Shown: positions 36,028 to 48,400, counted from the first letter of the stretch. The stretch is 64,000 bases of DNA from Phaseolus vulgaris (GCF_000499845.2 NC_023756.2:41851393-41915392), one strand, 5' to 3'. Translations and numbers: made by a program. The notes: a model not told the origin generated them from the sequence alone.

Positions 36028-36176
36028 TAAAGGAAACTGATATCTTATTGAAACATAACTACGACTATTATAAAGCCTTTACAAAACAGAAATCACAGAA
36101 TTAGCTCATACAAAATAGCTACTTTAAACAAACAGAAAACTACTCCCTATTAATCAGCTATAACGTTACTCCAACA
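36028..36176 (-). repeat. 3' LTR of the copia element
   Basis: 149 bp; it lacks the 11-bp ctattaataag segment that is duplicated in the 5' LTR. Confidence 0.9.
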
Positions 36177-36319
36177 AATTCTTCCTCGTAAACTGAAGTA
36201 TGCTGAAACAATATCAGTTTACTCAAGTTGTCGAACTCTAAGCATGCTTTTGAATTTCACAAATTGAACTAGCTTAATTGTTTTAGTCATTATGTATGCT
36301 ACTTGATCTTCAGTTCCAC

Positions 36320-39300
36320 AAAACACTAACTCACAGTCCCATTAGTTGACAAATTACGCAAGTAATGGTACCTGACATCAATATGTTTTGTCCTTTGATG
36401 CATAACTGGATTCTTGGACAATTTTATTGCTGAACTACTGTCACACATGATATCGATACACTCGTTGCTTAGAACACCTAGCTCCTTCAGAATTCTCGTA
36501 AGCCAAACTCCATGACATGCACTTGCAGTGGCAGCCACATATTCAGCTTCTGTAGATGATAGTGTTACAATTCCCTGCTTCCTTGAACTCCAACATATTG
36601 CTGCTCCATTTAGAAAGAAAACATAGCCTGAAGTGCTCTTCCTGTCGTCAATATCTCGCGCATAATCTTTGTCTGTGTATCCCAACAGATTTACATCCTT
36701 ACTCCATTTGTAATAAACTCCAACATCTAATGTACCTTTTAAATATTTCAGTACCCTTTTAGAAAACCACAAACATTAAATCGGGACGAGTTACCGTGAG
36801 GTACATTAAGCATCCTACTAGTTGTTTGTACAATGTTGCATCGACACTTTTATCGCCTGATTTTGACAAGAAGGTGCCAGGGACTATCAGATTCTTTACT
36901 GCATACAATCCGACATATTGAACCTTTCCAAAACTTCCTTAGCATACTTCTTTTGGCACAAATGAATTCCTCCTTCACTTTGATAAACCTCAACTCCAAG
37001 GAAGAACTTCATTTTTCCTAAGTCTGTCATCTCAAACTCCTGTTGCATTGATAACTTGAAACATTTGCACATATTCACATCATCTCCTGTTTAAATCAAA
37101 TCATCAACGTAGAGGCATACCAACAATAATTTTCTTCCAATTCCCTTCAAGAACAAGGTGTGATCATAATTACTTTTCTCAAATCCTTCCTTCTTGAAAT
37201 AGCTCTCGATTTTGCTGAATCAGGCCCTCGGTGCTTGTTTCAGGCCGTAAAGAGCTTTCCTCAGTCGATAAACCTTGTTCTCTTCTCCTGTTTTGACAAA
37301 ACCTTCAGGCTGATCAACATATACCTCCTCGTTTAATTCGCCGTATAGAAAAGCACTTTTGACATCAAGTTGATAGATGCACCATCCACGTTGTGCTGCT
37401 ACTGCCACCAGAATTCTGATTGTATCCCATCGAGCTACTAGTGCATAAACTTCATTGTAATCTACTCCAGCCTTCTGCGAGTATCCCTTAGCGACAAGTC
37501 TCGCTTTACATTTGTCTACTTTACCTTCTTCATTTAGTTTCGTCTTAAAAACCCATTTGACACCGATTTTCTTTGCTTGATGCGGCAATGTCACAAGCTC
37601 CCATGTCTGATTTCTTTCAATAGCCTGTATTCCAAGCTCCTTTGCCTCCTGCCACTTTTTTTTTCTTTTACTGCTTCTTCAAAGTTCACAGGATCATCAT
37701 TGGAGATGTGAAAAGCAAACTCCTCATCGACTTCTTCTACAGATAAGTGTTCACCTGTTTCATAATCGCGCATCCAAATTGGCATTCTCCTTTGTCTTGT
37801 TTGTTGTGGCAATGCTGGAGAAGATTCATTCATTTCTTGGATTTCTTCAAACTTGTCATTTGCTTCTTCATGTGAATCTCCTTCTCCATCAGTCTCTCCT
37901 CCTTCCGACTCTTCTGCAACAATGTTATCATCATCTCCCCAAGTCAACACATCCTGTTCTGCATTGTTTGTACTTGAATTCCAGTCCCATTTTGCACCTT
38001 CTTCAAATATCACATCTCTGCTCACAATTACCCTGTTTGTTGCTGGATCATACAGGCGATAGGCCTTAGATTCATCACTAACTCCAAGTAAGACACATTT
38101 CAGACTTCGATCATCAAGTTTGGTTCTTTTCTGTTCAGGAATATGAACATGTGCAATTGAGCCAAACATTCTGAAGTATTCTACATTTGGTTTTATGCCC
38201 GACCACTTCTCTTCTGGAACCATGTCCTTGATTGCCTTTGTGTAACTGCGATTCAGAACATGAGCTGTCCATCTAGCTACTTCTGGCCACAACTTCTTCG
38301 ACATTTCTTTCTCAGATAAGAGACACCGTACCATGTTCATGATGGTCTGGTTCCTTCTTTCTGCAATTCCGTTTTGCTGGGGAGTGTAAGCAGTTGTTAG
38401 TTGTCGCTTGATCCCGTTATCTTTGCAGAAATTGTTGAATTCATTTGACGTAAATTCTCCTCCTCGATCAGTTCTGAGTCCATGTATGGCTGTTTTTGCT
38501 TCATTTTCAACAAGATTTTTGAAGTTTTTGAATGTTTCAAAGGCTTCTGATTTATCTGCAAGAAAATATATCCAAGTTTTGCGAGAAAAATCATCTACAA
38601 GCACCAGCAAGTACCTCTTACCACTATGAGAAGTTGGAGTGATGGGTCCACAAAGATCTCCATGAATCAATTCCAGTTTGTTTGATGCTCTCCATTTGCT
38701 TTTCTTTGGAAATTTGTGTCGTTGTTGCTTCCCAATATTGCATACCGTGCAAACTTTGACAACTTCCTTTAATTTGGGTAATCCTTCCACCATTTGTTTT
38801 TGCTGCATGATTTGAATAGATTTACTATTCAAATGCCCATATCTCTTGTGCCACAAGGCCTCCAAGTCTTCATCTTCTATTTTCAAACATTTGTCAACTA
38901 GTGGCTTCATCTTTGCATGAATTAGGAACATGCGGTTTGCTGTCATTTGTGTGTTCATTATTAGACCCTTTTGTTGATGATAGATTTTGCAGGTTCCTTC
39001 TTTAATTAAGATCACCAAGCGCTTCTCCTGTAGCTGCCCTATGCTTAGCAAGTTGTTGGTGAGATTTGGAACATAGTAGACATTTGTCACTGTTTGCATC
39101 ATACCTTCAACTTCGAATCTGACATTGCCTTTTCCCTCAACTGCCAATTTTGAGCTATTTCCCAACCTGACAGTGCGTTTGAAACTTTTGTCAACCTCAA
39201 CGAACCATGTTTTGTCTCCTGTCATATGATTTGAGCACTCGGAATCGAGAAACCAAATGTCTTCGCCTTCAACAATACCTTTCTTTGTATAGGCCATCAA

Positions 39301-40155
39301 AAGCAGTTCTTGCTCCTTGCCAAATTCAGCATAGTTGACAGCTTCTTTTTCTAAGCCCGGACATTCAAATTGGTAATGTCCTTGCTTTCCACATCGAAAA
39401 TAGTTGATGGCTGACCGGTTCACAAAAGATCTACCTCTTCCCCGTCCTCTAGAATAACCTCTTCCTCTCTGTGATGGCCATCTGCCTCTTCCTTGTCCAT
39501 ACTTTGGTACATTCTCCACCTGTAGGACCTGCTCTTCACTCCTCTTATCGATCACCTTTTGTTCATGTACAAGCAAAGATGCTTGTAATTCATCGACTGT
39601 TAATTTGTCAATGTCCTTGAATTCTTCAATTGAGCATACTACGAAGTTGAATTTTTCGGTGAGACTTCGAAGTATTTTCTCAACAATTTTAACATCCGGC
39701 ATATCTTATCCGCAATTCCTCATGTCATTAGCAATAGACATGACTCTTGTAAAATACTCAGAGACTCCTTCTCCTGCTTTCATCTCTAAGGTTTCGAAAA
39801 TTCTGCAAAGCCGTTGTAGTTGGGCTCACTTTACTCTAGCATTTCCTTGATACTTGAGTTTCATTGAATCCCACAATTGCTTGGCAGTATCCTTTTGAAT
39901 AATGGTTTTCACAATTGCTTTGAGATCTTTGAGCCTTGCTTCGCCGATTGTCTTTTGCTGGGTTACGTTGAGTGCTTCGTTTCCCTTTGGTTCCTCGAAA
40001 CCAGATTGAATAACACTCCAATATTCCTTGGAACGTAGTAGATTTTCCATGACCAAACTCCAATGGTCGTAGTCTCCATCGAATTTAAGAACACATTGTG
40101 TAGCAAAGCTTCCTGAATCACTTGTCATCTGCTCAGTGTTTTTCCTCTCAAACAC
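36320..40155 (-). pseudogene. Copia gag-pol polyprotein, inactivated
   Basis: Gag (from the ATG at 40155) has the UBN2-like gag core (FDGDYDHW, LLRSKEYW). A CCHC knuckle follows whose first Cys is Tyr (YFRCGKQGHYQFEC, about 39362-39403). The protease reads DSECSNHM where DSG is expected, so its active-site glycine is changed. Next come GAG-pre-integrase (LWHKRYGHLN), the integrase core (HGDLCGP, DRGGEF, PQQNGIAERRN), RT (QLDVKSAFLYGEL, LYVDDLI) and RNase H (TLSSTEAEYVA). Lesions are stops in gag near 39829 and 39709, a one-base A-run frameshift near 37665, stops in RT near 37217 and 37095, and a frameshift near 36900. The longest open piece is 703 codons (37591-39702). The damage is limited, as in a young but dead copy. 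Confidence 0.9.
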
Positions 40156-40184
40156 TCAATGTATTTCTTCTTTCAGCTCCTTTA

Positions 40185-40198
40185 CTGCTCTGATACCA
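40185..40198 (-). other. Primer binding site of the copia element
   Basis: Minus strand TGGTATCAGAGCAG, complementary to the 3' end of initiator tRNA-Met, two bases from the 5' LTR. Confidence 0.9.
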
Positions 40199-40200
40199 AA

Positions 40201-40360
40201 TAAAGGAAACTGATATCTTATTGAAACATAACTACGACTATTGTAAAGCCTTTACAAAACAGAAATCACAGAATTAGCTCCTACAAGATAGCTACTTTAA
40301 ATAAACAGAAAACTACTCCCTATTAATCAGCTATTAATAAGCTATAACGTTACTCCAACA
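40201..40360 (-). repeat. 5' LTR of the copia element
   Basis: 160 bp, 11 bp longer than the 3' LTR owing to a tandem duplication next to agctata. Confidence 0.9.
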
Positions 40361-40365
40361 TACTT

Positions 40366-41034
40366 GCACCAAAGCAAATACTTCAGACGCATCTTTTGAA
40401 GACAATAGAATTCCTATAATTCCAGATTTCGCTTACCACCCCTACCCAGATTGTGATCCAAACGTTATTAACCAACTCCGAAGAAAAACTCATCCTGAAT
40501 TGATCAAAGTTAGACTTCGACTCAATGTGGGACACAAACGAAACCCTGAGCCATCTAAAGCATAAACACCAAACTTGCCAAGCAAAAATGCAATAGAAGA
40601 ACAAATGTTTGCAAGATTCCTCCTCCTTCCCACATAAACAACACAACAAGCTTTCTACCAACACTCCTCTTCTACTCAGATTAACTCTAGTAGCGAGCTT
40701 GTTTTCCATCATCCTCCAAGGCGTAAGCACTGCAGAGGGTATAGCCTTACACCTCCACAACTTACAAAAAACCGGAGAAGAATCCGCCTCTTTGTCCTTC
40801 CTAACAAGATTGTAGGCAGATTTAACTGAAAAAGTTTGGATACCCCCAACCTTCCAAATCCAACTATCATCCTCTCCCGAGGCGATCCTAGCCTCGAGTA
40901 GAAGCAAACTCAACTGATCCGCCATAGACTTCTCCCAGTCAAAAAACAGTCTTCTCCAAAATAGTTGCCAAACCCAAATGCCATTAGACCAAAAACCAAG
41001 CTCTGCTAACTTTGCATCTTTGTCAGAACTAATA
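40366..41034 (-). pseudogene. LINE ORF2 C-terminal fragment (zf-RVT region)
   Basis: The frame from 41034 to about 40383 has the W-rich segment GIWVWQLFWRRLFFDWE and SAYNLVRK. It then has the zinc-binding-like region of plant non-LTR reverse transcriptases (CCLCGKEEESCKHLFFYC) and SEIWNYRNSIVFK. One extra base near 40393 shifts the frame just before the copia insertion; in the other frame the protein continues (DASEVFALVQV). The catalytic RT and endonuclease are absent, as expected for 5' truncation. Confidence 0.85.
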
Positions 41035-41204
41035 GTCACTATAACAACTAATTATTTTTTGTCTCTAAAATTGATTTTTTTTCATGATTTTCTTGTATTG
41101 AACATAGGTAAAGAAAGTAATTATATTTTTTGTTCAATTTTTTTATAACCTAAAACACATGGCTAACTTGTTAAGCCACCCACATTACGAAAATATGAGA
41201 CATG

Positions 41205-41208
<4 letters not shown>

Positions 41209-41243
<35 letters not shown>
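41209..41243. repeat. (AT)n microsatellite
   Basis: An uninterrupted AT run of about 35 bases. Confidence 0.95.
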
Positions 41244-41245
<2 letters not shown>

Positions 41246-43870
41246 TAATTATTTAATTACGAAAACAATGGCTTTCGGCTCCTACGAATGCCAAAGTAAA
41301 TTAGGGTTACAAGTAAAAGTCAGACACTGTCTCCTTCCGAAACATAGAGAAGAGATACTCTTTATGAATGGTTTATTTATTTATAACTTTACTTTAGTTA
41401 TCAAATTTAACCTCTTCAAAATATTATCTATAGTATGAGAGCTACTGCAACTTCACAATATAATAAATATTTCATGAACACGAAGATTTATTAGAAATAT
41501 AATTTGACAAACATATGAAGTAATTATCTGTAGTCGTTATCATTTTCGTCATTTTGTTCTTCTCAATTCTTATAGTCCGAATTGGAATATCCTTTCTTCT
41601 CTAACCCATTCCTGCCCCTTCATCCGTTCATCTGATATATAGCTATAACAGTCACAAAATTGTTGCTACAAATTGAATTTCCCCTTCCAAATTTGGATGT
41701 ATAAAATATTATATGTAATCCTTTAAATATTTTATAAATTTATGTCTAACCTAACTTTACACAACAAATGAGATCTATATTGAACTTATATAATAAGTTT
41801 ACTTTTACTATAACATTAAATTAAACAACTTTAAAAATAAAAAATATTAATATTAACCAAACGAACGCCAAATTAAAAAACTTTAAAATAAAAACACTAA
41901 CCTCGATCAAATGATCATTAAATTAAATAAATTTTGAAATAAAAAATATTAACATATTAAATAAATTTCACAACAAAAAATATTAGCACGAGTTAAGTTT
42001 ATATTAAATTAAATAAATTTTAAAAAAATATTTATATGAGTAATCATCAAATTAAATAAATTTTGAGAAAGCAGTATTAGTATTGGCAAAACTGTCGTTA
42101 AATTAAATATTTTTTAAAATAAAAAAAAATCAATGCTCAAATTAAATAAATTTAAAATTAAAAGATATTAAGGTAAGTCAAATCGATACTAAATTAAAAA
42201 AATTTAAAATAAAAAATTTTAGTGTGAGCGAAACAGACGTTAAAATAAATATTATGATGAGATGAAGCACATAAATGTTTTGGAAAATTGATGTAACCAC
42301 AAAATTTCGCCGTATAACATTATTATATGGCTAGTAAAAAATAAAAAAATATTAACGTGAATTAAACATACTCCAAATTAAATAAATTCTAAAATAAAAA
42401 ATAAAATTCTAAAATAAAAAATATTAGTATAAATTAAGTTGAGATAAATTAAATCAATTTTAAAATAAAAAAAAGCATTAAATCCTTAATATGGCTATTT
42501 TTTTTCTTGCACACATCTTGAAAAAAAATAAAGAAAAAGTTAATTTTCTCATATACTTCTTTTCTTCATTCACTTACTCATCCCAATAACCACTCTTTTT
42601 TTCTTCATAGATTCATCCTCTCTTCTTTTCATCTCTAAGTTAAACAACCTAATTGTTTATTTGTATGAAAATTTACAATTTGTAGAAAATAATAAAAAGT
42701 AGGAAGGACTTTTGAGAAGCCTTAGATGGAAATAACAAAAGTAGTTAGTTATTATAATGAGAATGAGAGCTTATTTATTTGCAGTCAAGGAAAATATAAT
42801 AATAAAAATATTTTTTTAATATATCAAATATTTGTCCATTCTTTTCCCCCAAAAGAGATGGAAAAATAGATGCTGACGTTAAAAACGTGTGTTAATAATT
42901 ATCATTGGTACAAATGGCTTCTATTAGTGTCTTTATTCTTTTAATTAAAATATGATGATGATACTTTCCGTAAGAAACTTTTGGAATATTCTCTCTCTCT
43001 ATATATATAAATTCTACTCATATGGTTTACCAAATGCAGAAGGTATCAATGTTGAACTTTTCTCTGCATCTATAAAATATAATGACAAATATAATATATA
43101 GTTATTGGGTTAAAGGGAAAGGCCAATAGAAAAACTCATGATAAAAGAAATTTATGACCTCTTCTTGCTTCAACTCCAATAAGAACAAAAACTTTATAAT
43201 TCCAAATTTTATAATACCCTTTAGCACTTAGTTTTAAATTTAATTAAACTCTTTCATATGCTTCAAACAAAGTTGATCTGAAAAATTGTTTTATTTGATT
43301 ATGTGTGATTAGCTAATGCTTTTTAGTCTTTTAAGATAAAAAAAGGGAAAGTAAAGACTATATCTAGCAATAAAGTATATTTAGTTCTAGAGAATTTATT
43401 TCATATTATAAGGGCTACATTTTTTGGTATAGTATATTTAAAAAATTATAATGAATACCATATGGGGGTGCTTTTGTAACTAATTGAACCGTTCTCATTA
43501 TTTTTTTTAAAAAATAATATTTTGTTTTATTTTAATTTATGTATATTTGCTTTCTGCATCTCCATGGTTCGAAGCTTCACGTTCATGGAAATAGTGAAAT
43601 GTTAAAAGTAATTTCAGTTCAGATTTATAAAAGAATCTTATTTTGAATTGGGTAATAATTGGGGAATATTCTAAATTATACGGTCTAAAATTTATTTTGA
43701 AGTTGTGTATATTCTGAAAATACATTGTAAAATGCATCCAAAAGTAAATAGGCCCATCAACTAATTGGGGTGCGGAATGCAATGGCCTTGTCCTTGTAGT
43801 GCAATATCTCTTGGAAGCCCAAAGAAAGATTAAAGCTATATTTTATCCAAAAATAAACAGACCTAATAAC
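41244..43870. other. AT-rich spacer with degenerate low-complexity repeats
   Basis: From about 41800 to 42480 the motif aaattaaataaattttaaaataaaaaatatta(g/a) recurs irregularly every 50-70 bases with gag-like spacers (gtgagcgaaa, acgagttaag). It is a decayed AT-rich satellite-like tract. No gene was recognised here or up to 43870. Confidence 0.5.
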
Positions 43871-44174
43871 GGGCAAATTCTACCTGCACCTCGATTGATT
43901 CTCCTGCACCTCCATACGTAAATGTGAATATATATTTCTGTCTTTTTAAAAAAAAAAAATTAAAAACCGTACTTGTCTCTTAAACTACTATCAGGCCATC
44001 GAGAATGAGCCATAAACTACATCCACCACAATAAACCACAACCTTCGAACTAAAGAAGAACTCATCCACATCTAGGATACAAAATCCCTAATATATACTG
44101 TAAAGGGTACATTCGGTTTTTAAAAGTTATCTGGAGGTGCAGCAAAAATCAAAGGAGGTGCAGGAGAATTTGTC
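43871..44174. mobile_element. Mutator-like MITE, first of a pair
   Basis: Inverted ends GGGCAAATTCTACCTGCACC (left) and, read backwards, GACAAATTCTCCTGCACCTC (right), followed on both sides by a second cctgcacctcc block. The ends are related to those of the element at 44239. The 9-bp target duplication, if present, is badly decayed (ctaataacg/ctattaagt). Non-coding interior with an A-run. Confidence 0.6.
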
Positions 44175-44238
44175 TATTAAGTTCAGAAGCCACCTTACTT
44201 TAGGCCCAATTAGTATTGGGTCTAGTTTATAAAACAAA

Positions 44239-44569
44239 GGCTGCTTCTTCCTGCACCTCCATACCTTCTTCTCTCACCTCCACAGATTTTCGTATTTCCA
44301 AAAATGCCTCTCTGTAATATTCCGGATTACATAACTTCTGGATTATATAATCTGGAAGTCTTTTTTCATATGCATGATTATTTTCTGGATTACATAATCC
44401 GGAAGTTAAAACTTCCGGATTATGTAATTCGGAAGTCTTTTTTCAAATGCGTTTCTGGAGTACATAATCCGGAAGTTATTCTATGGTGGCTCAAGAAGGA
44501 TAAAAATGTATTTTCATATTGTGTATGGAGATGCCAGAAGAAGATATGGAGGTGCAGGAAGAAACAGTC
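44239..44569. mobile_element. Mutator-like MITE with 9-bp target duplication
   Basis: Inverted ends GGCTGCTTCTTCCTGCACCT (left) and, read backwards, GACTGTTTCTTCCTGCACCT (right), 331 bp. The 9-bp duplication taaaacaaa (44230-44238 and 44570-44578) is perfect and is the length made by Mutator-like transposases. The interior carries a repeated palindromic core, ttccggattatgtaat/attacataatccggaa, at 44325-44480. It encodes nothing convincing. Confidence 0.85.
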
Positions 44570-44855
44570 TAAAACAAAACACACAAGCACAATGAACATA
44601 AATCTATAGTTTGCTTTGTATCGCTGTTCATCTACGTGTAAAGTACGAACTGTCGTAGTATATTATTTTGCTTTTTCAATGATTTTATTGCAATATTCTA
44701 TATATTGTTTTCTTAGTTAATTTTTATTAAAAAGCATTCGGTGTACAGAAGTTTGGCAGGGTGAAATCAAAGGGATGAATCAAGAGAAAAAAAATTGAAC
44801 ACTATGCATATTTACCTATACATTGTTCACAAATAGAAATTTATCAAGTTTTTTA

Positions 44856-44856
<1 letters not shown>

Positions 44857-44919
<63 letters not shown>
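44857..44919. repeat. (TTA)n microsatellite
   Basis: An uninterrupted ATT/TTA trinucleotide run of about 63 bases. Confidence 0.95.
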
Positions 44920-44921
<2 letters not shown>

Positions 44922-45059
44922 ATACAAGTTACATAGAGAGACAGAAGATATAATGATGCAAATGCGAGAAAAACTGGAAAACCATGCTGATTTAAGAATT
45001 TTTATATTAACAACCAATTTTTTTTTTTTGTATTGTAAGCATTTAATTTTGAATAGAAC

Positions 45060-45440
45060 GTAAATTAAATAAAAACTAAGTTTGCAGTTAAAAATAATTA
45101 ATTAATATATTAATTAAATTAAATATTATTTTAAAAACTAAAAAATTATTAGTATCCAAATTAATTTATATTATTAATAAAAAATTTAAATTAATTTTTA
45201 AATTGGTATCTAATTAGCTATCAATATTTTAACTATCAATTATTTTAGATTTTAAAATTAGTAGTTAAAACCTTGATAATTAATTAGATTCTGATTAACT
45301 AATTAAATATCAATTTAAAAATTAGTTTATAATTTTAGAAATTACTTTTGATATCAATAATTTTTTAATCTATAAAATAATATCTAATTTAGTCAGTAAC
45401 TAATTATATTTTTTTTATCTAATTTATATTTAATAATTTT
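45060..45440. repeat. Decayed copy of the short CACTA-type family A
   Basis: Shared blocks in order are aaataattaattaatatattaattaaat, ttttaaattggtatctaattagct, attttaactatcaattattttag, tagttaaaaccttg and atatctaatttagtc. The ends are not intact. Confidence 0.5.
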
Positions 45441-48400
45441 TTTATAAACAGTTATTCTAATTCATTTAACTTAACTAAGAAATAGTTATGTTCTCTGGAA
45501 AAATAGTCAAAGAAATTTGTCAATTTATATGCACTCTTCCAATAGATTTTGGGAAACAATGTTTACTTTAATCTTTCTATGAACAATTTGGCCACTAAAA
45601 TGATGGCCAACAATGTTTAACCTACCATTTTTCCCAAAAATATGGGAATCTTTATTTAGTCTTTTAATACATCCACCAGTGATATAACAGTTTTCACTCA
45701 TTTGATACTGTATTCAAGTCATAGAGCACACACTGCTTCTGTACTACGACCTTGCATGAACACGATCATATATTTAAAGAATATATATTATTTAAGATAT
45801 TTATGTCTATATAATACTAATACTAATGCTTTAACCTAATGCATATCTGCATATATATATGTTAAAGTGACGAGTTTGCAAGAAGATTCGAGGTGATAAA
45901 TGGATGATTTTGAAAGGGGCACTGGAACTGTATTCTTTGGACTTTGTTTATTTTAGTATATATATCCCCACCTACTTCTAGGCTTCCCTACATCATATAG
46001 TGAACAGATCGTCTTCCATATGCTGTTGAATTAAATACAATCAATGAAGATATATAGTATCAAAGGTGATTGAGATACTCAAATTGGATCAATCCCAAGA
46101 TCTACGTGGTGGTTGAAAGAGCATTGATCCTGGTCTAAGACACTGTTCCATTAATATGGTAGTGGACCAGTAGGGACTAGCTACCTGCTACGCCTATCTG
46201 CTTCTGATTCAGTTTCACGATTTGTGGACCAAACTTATTTCCCTATGTTTTGGACTTACCAGCAAAGTGCACAACAAAATCTGATATGGGTAACCTAATT
46301 AATTAGATACCCCATATGACAATTGTGTTAAGGATATTGTTTAGTGCAAGATGGAGAAAACTGTGATGTGTTTTTGAAGGAGGGTCGAATACTAATTGAA
46401 TGAAGTTCATGGAAAATAATTTTACTTTTGGACCACAACGAAAGGTAGCTCATAATCAAGGAAGATATTGTTTGAATTAGAAATTAGAAACGTATTAGGT
46501 TGATTCTATTTGTCTGCTTTAGGGAGATTTTGGATAATTGGAGGATCATACTTAGGACACTACTTTTTTATGACAAGAGTCCATAAACACTGAACATGCG
46601 ATCGATAATAATGCATTTAAAGCAGTGCAGCGAAGATTAGCCTAGTTGTCATATCTTCCCTTATCATGATTCTGATTAACTCCTGATTAATAAAATAATT
46701 GGATAATGTTGGTTTCATATCTGCTAAATATAATTGCTTTGATACACGACCATGTTTTTTGTCGCATAATGGACCCAGGATATTTATGAATGCAATCACT
46801 TACATGGGAATGGTTTTGAATTAAATTTTTAACTGTGCAAATTCTGAAAACAAATTATTATTCAATGTCCAACTAAAATGCTTGAGGGAACATTACAGAG
46901 GCACTATCTTCTACATTTTTTTGCTTTCATATTCTCTTTTGAAGATAATCGTGTTTGAGAAACAGTTAAACATAAAATATAAATATCTTAAAGACTATTA
47001 ATTATTGGTTACTTCTATTAGATTCAACTCTTCGGTGTTTACAAGACTTTGCCTACTTCAAAGATCCTATAAAACCTAGCTATATGTCGTTAACATCTTG
47101 ATTGATCCCTTAAAAACATTGGTTCCACTTGATCACCCACTGTCTCTGGCCAGCTGGAGAATGGGTTGGACCATGCTTATAACGGTTTGTGAGGCGCAAT
47201 AAAGAGACAGTGAGGGACCAACATATTTAAGATTTAATATATTATATTCTGGTAGGTTCATAGTCTGATATCGTTTATAGAGTTATTCACTTTAAAATTC
47301 TGAGAATTCCATCATGATTTAGTCTTTAAAAAATTCTTAGATAATTTAGAGAAGAAGATAGATATAAACTATTATTGATTTCAACTCTTCAACTCTTAAT
47401 GATGTGAAAATATATTGATACATAACACATGTGTTGGATCACAGGCTGCACCAAGGAGCTAGGAAGGACTAAATAATCCAGTCAGAAAAAATGCAAAACC
47501 AGAATCCTCTCAATGGTTATGATTTCTGATTGATTACATATTATTTTTATATACAAACCGCACACAGAATACTCATAAATAATGTAGTTCATATAGGTTA
47601 TCCATTCAATAATGTAACAAAAAAAAAATATTTATTGCAGAAGGCTAGATTGGCCTATCTATGCGGGGATTCCTTTAGTTGAACAGATTCAATTATAACT
47701 TATCGGTTTCAATTAAGTGTTTATTCTTTCTGCAATTAGTGAGTTGCATGAGTTTCTTAAACCAGTTTAAGTTTTATTATATTTCAACACTACTTTTCCT
47801 CTTGTTTTTCCTTACTAATTCAGTACTACATGTATGACTTCCGTATCTCAAGTCATGGATTATTCTCATCATGCATCACTAACATTCATGTGTCTATTGT
47901 CACTTCTATAAGGTATCTGTGTGAATAATATAAATGAAGCTATCAATTCCATGAGAAATATAGTGTAGAATCTGGCATGCTCTCTTCTTTTCTGTTAAAG
48001 ATCAAAGTGTTTTTATATATAACCTGATAGAAAAAGGGACTACGTAGAACAATATATTTGATACAAAAAATGCTAGAGTAGAGAGAAACCAAATTTTGAC
48101 GTAAATAAAGACTCTGCGTTGGATATGTACCAAAATGAAAAACAAAACATAGAATAATGGACACACGTCTATGCCCCAAATCAAATTTTGTCTAAACTAT
48201 CACTGTCATCATAGCTAATGCAGTTATTGGAAGTGAAAGAAATGAAGAACATTCTAATACTTTATTGCTTTCTTGATGTGCGGAAGAAAATAGCAAGGTT
48301 TTAATTAAAATGTAGTTGTATTAAAAGTTTTATCACAATCTTTGATAGAGTGAAAGTTTATAAACAATATGAGCATAAAAACTTGACATTATAAATGCAG

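Larger units (their letters stand above)
36028..40360 (-). mobile_element. Ty1/copia retrotransposon, near full length, recently inserted
   Basis: The element is 4333 bp, with short LTRs at 36028-36176 and 40201-40360 and a perfect 5-bp target duplication TACTT (36023-36027 and 40361-40365). The LTR starts TGTTGGAGTAACG on the minus strand. A primer binding site (40185-40198) and polypurine tract (GAGGAAGAATT, 36177-36187) are in place. The polyprotein order gag-protease-integrase-RT-RNase H is complete but broken by several lesions. LTRs differ by four substitutions over 149 bases and one 11-bp indel, so insertion is fairly recent. LTRs of only ~150 bp are short for copia elements. Confidence 0.92.
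35770..41034 (-). mobile_element. 5'-truncated L1-type LINE, split by a copia element
   Basis: Minus-strand LINE: the 3' end with its poly(A) (T-run at 35768-35777) and the ggtggttcaacccttata block lies on the left. The ORF2 C-terminus lies on the right (40361-41034). The copia element at 36028-40360 separates them. Reading across after removing it and one TACTT copy continues the C-terminal protein into a WSWLSAKI segment, matching the other LINE at 51.4 kb. Truncated at the 5' side near 41034. No target duplication of the LINE was identified. Confidence 0.8.
35624..41100. mobile_element. Short CACTA-type element split by a LINE and a copia element
   Basis: The left part (35624-35769) starts CACTACAAGAAAATCATAA. 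The right part (about 41035-41100) carries cactataacaactaatt, tttgtctctaaaattgattt and the inverted end catgattttcttgta(t)tg. Between them sits the LINE, itself split by a copia element. Flanks agc and aac differ by one base, an imperfect 3-bp duplication. The middle of the original element is missing at the LINE junction. Confidence 0.7.

Noticed and set aside
37779..38069. Plus-strand 96-codon open frame
   Set aside because: It is antisense to the copia integrase-RT linker; Leu/Ser/His richness is a by-product.
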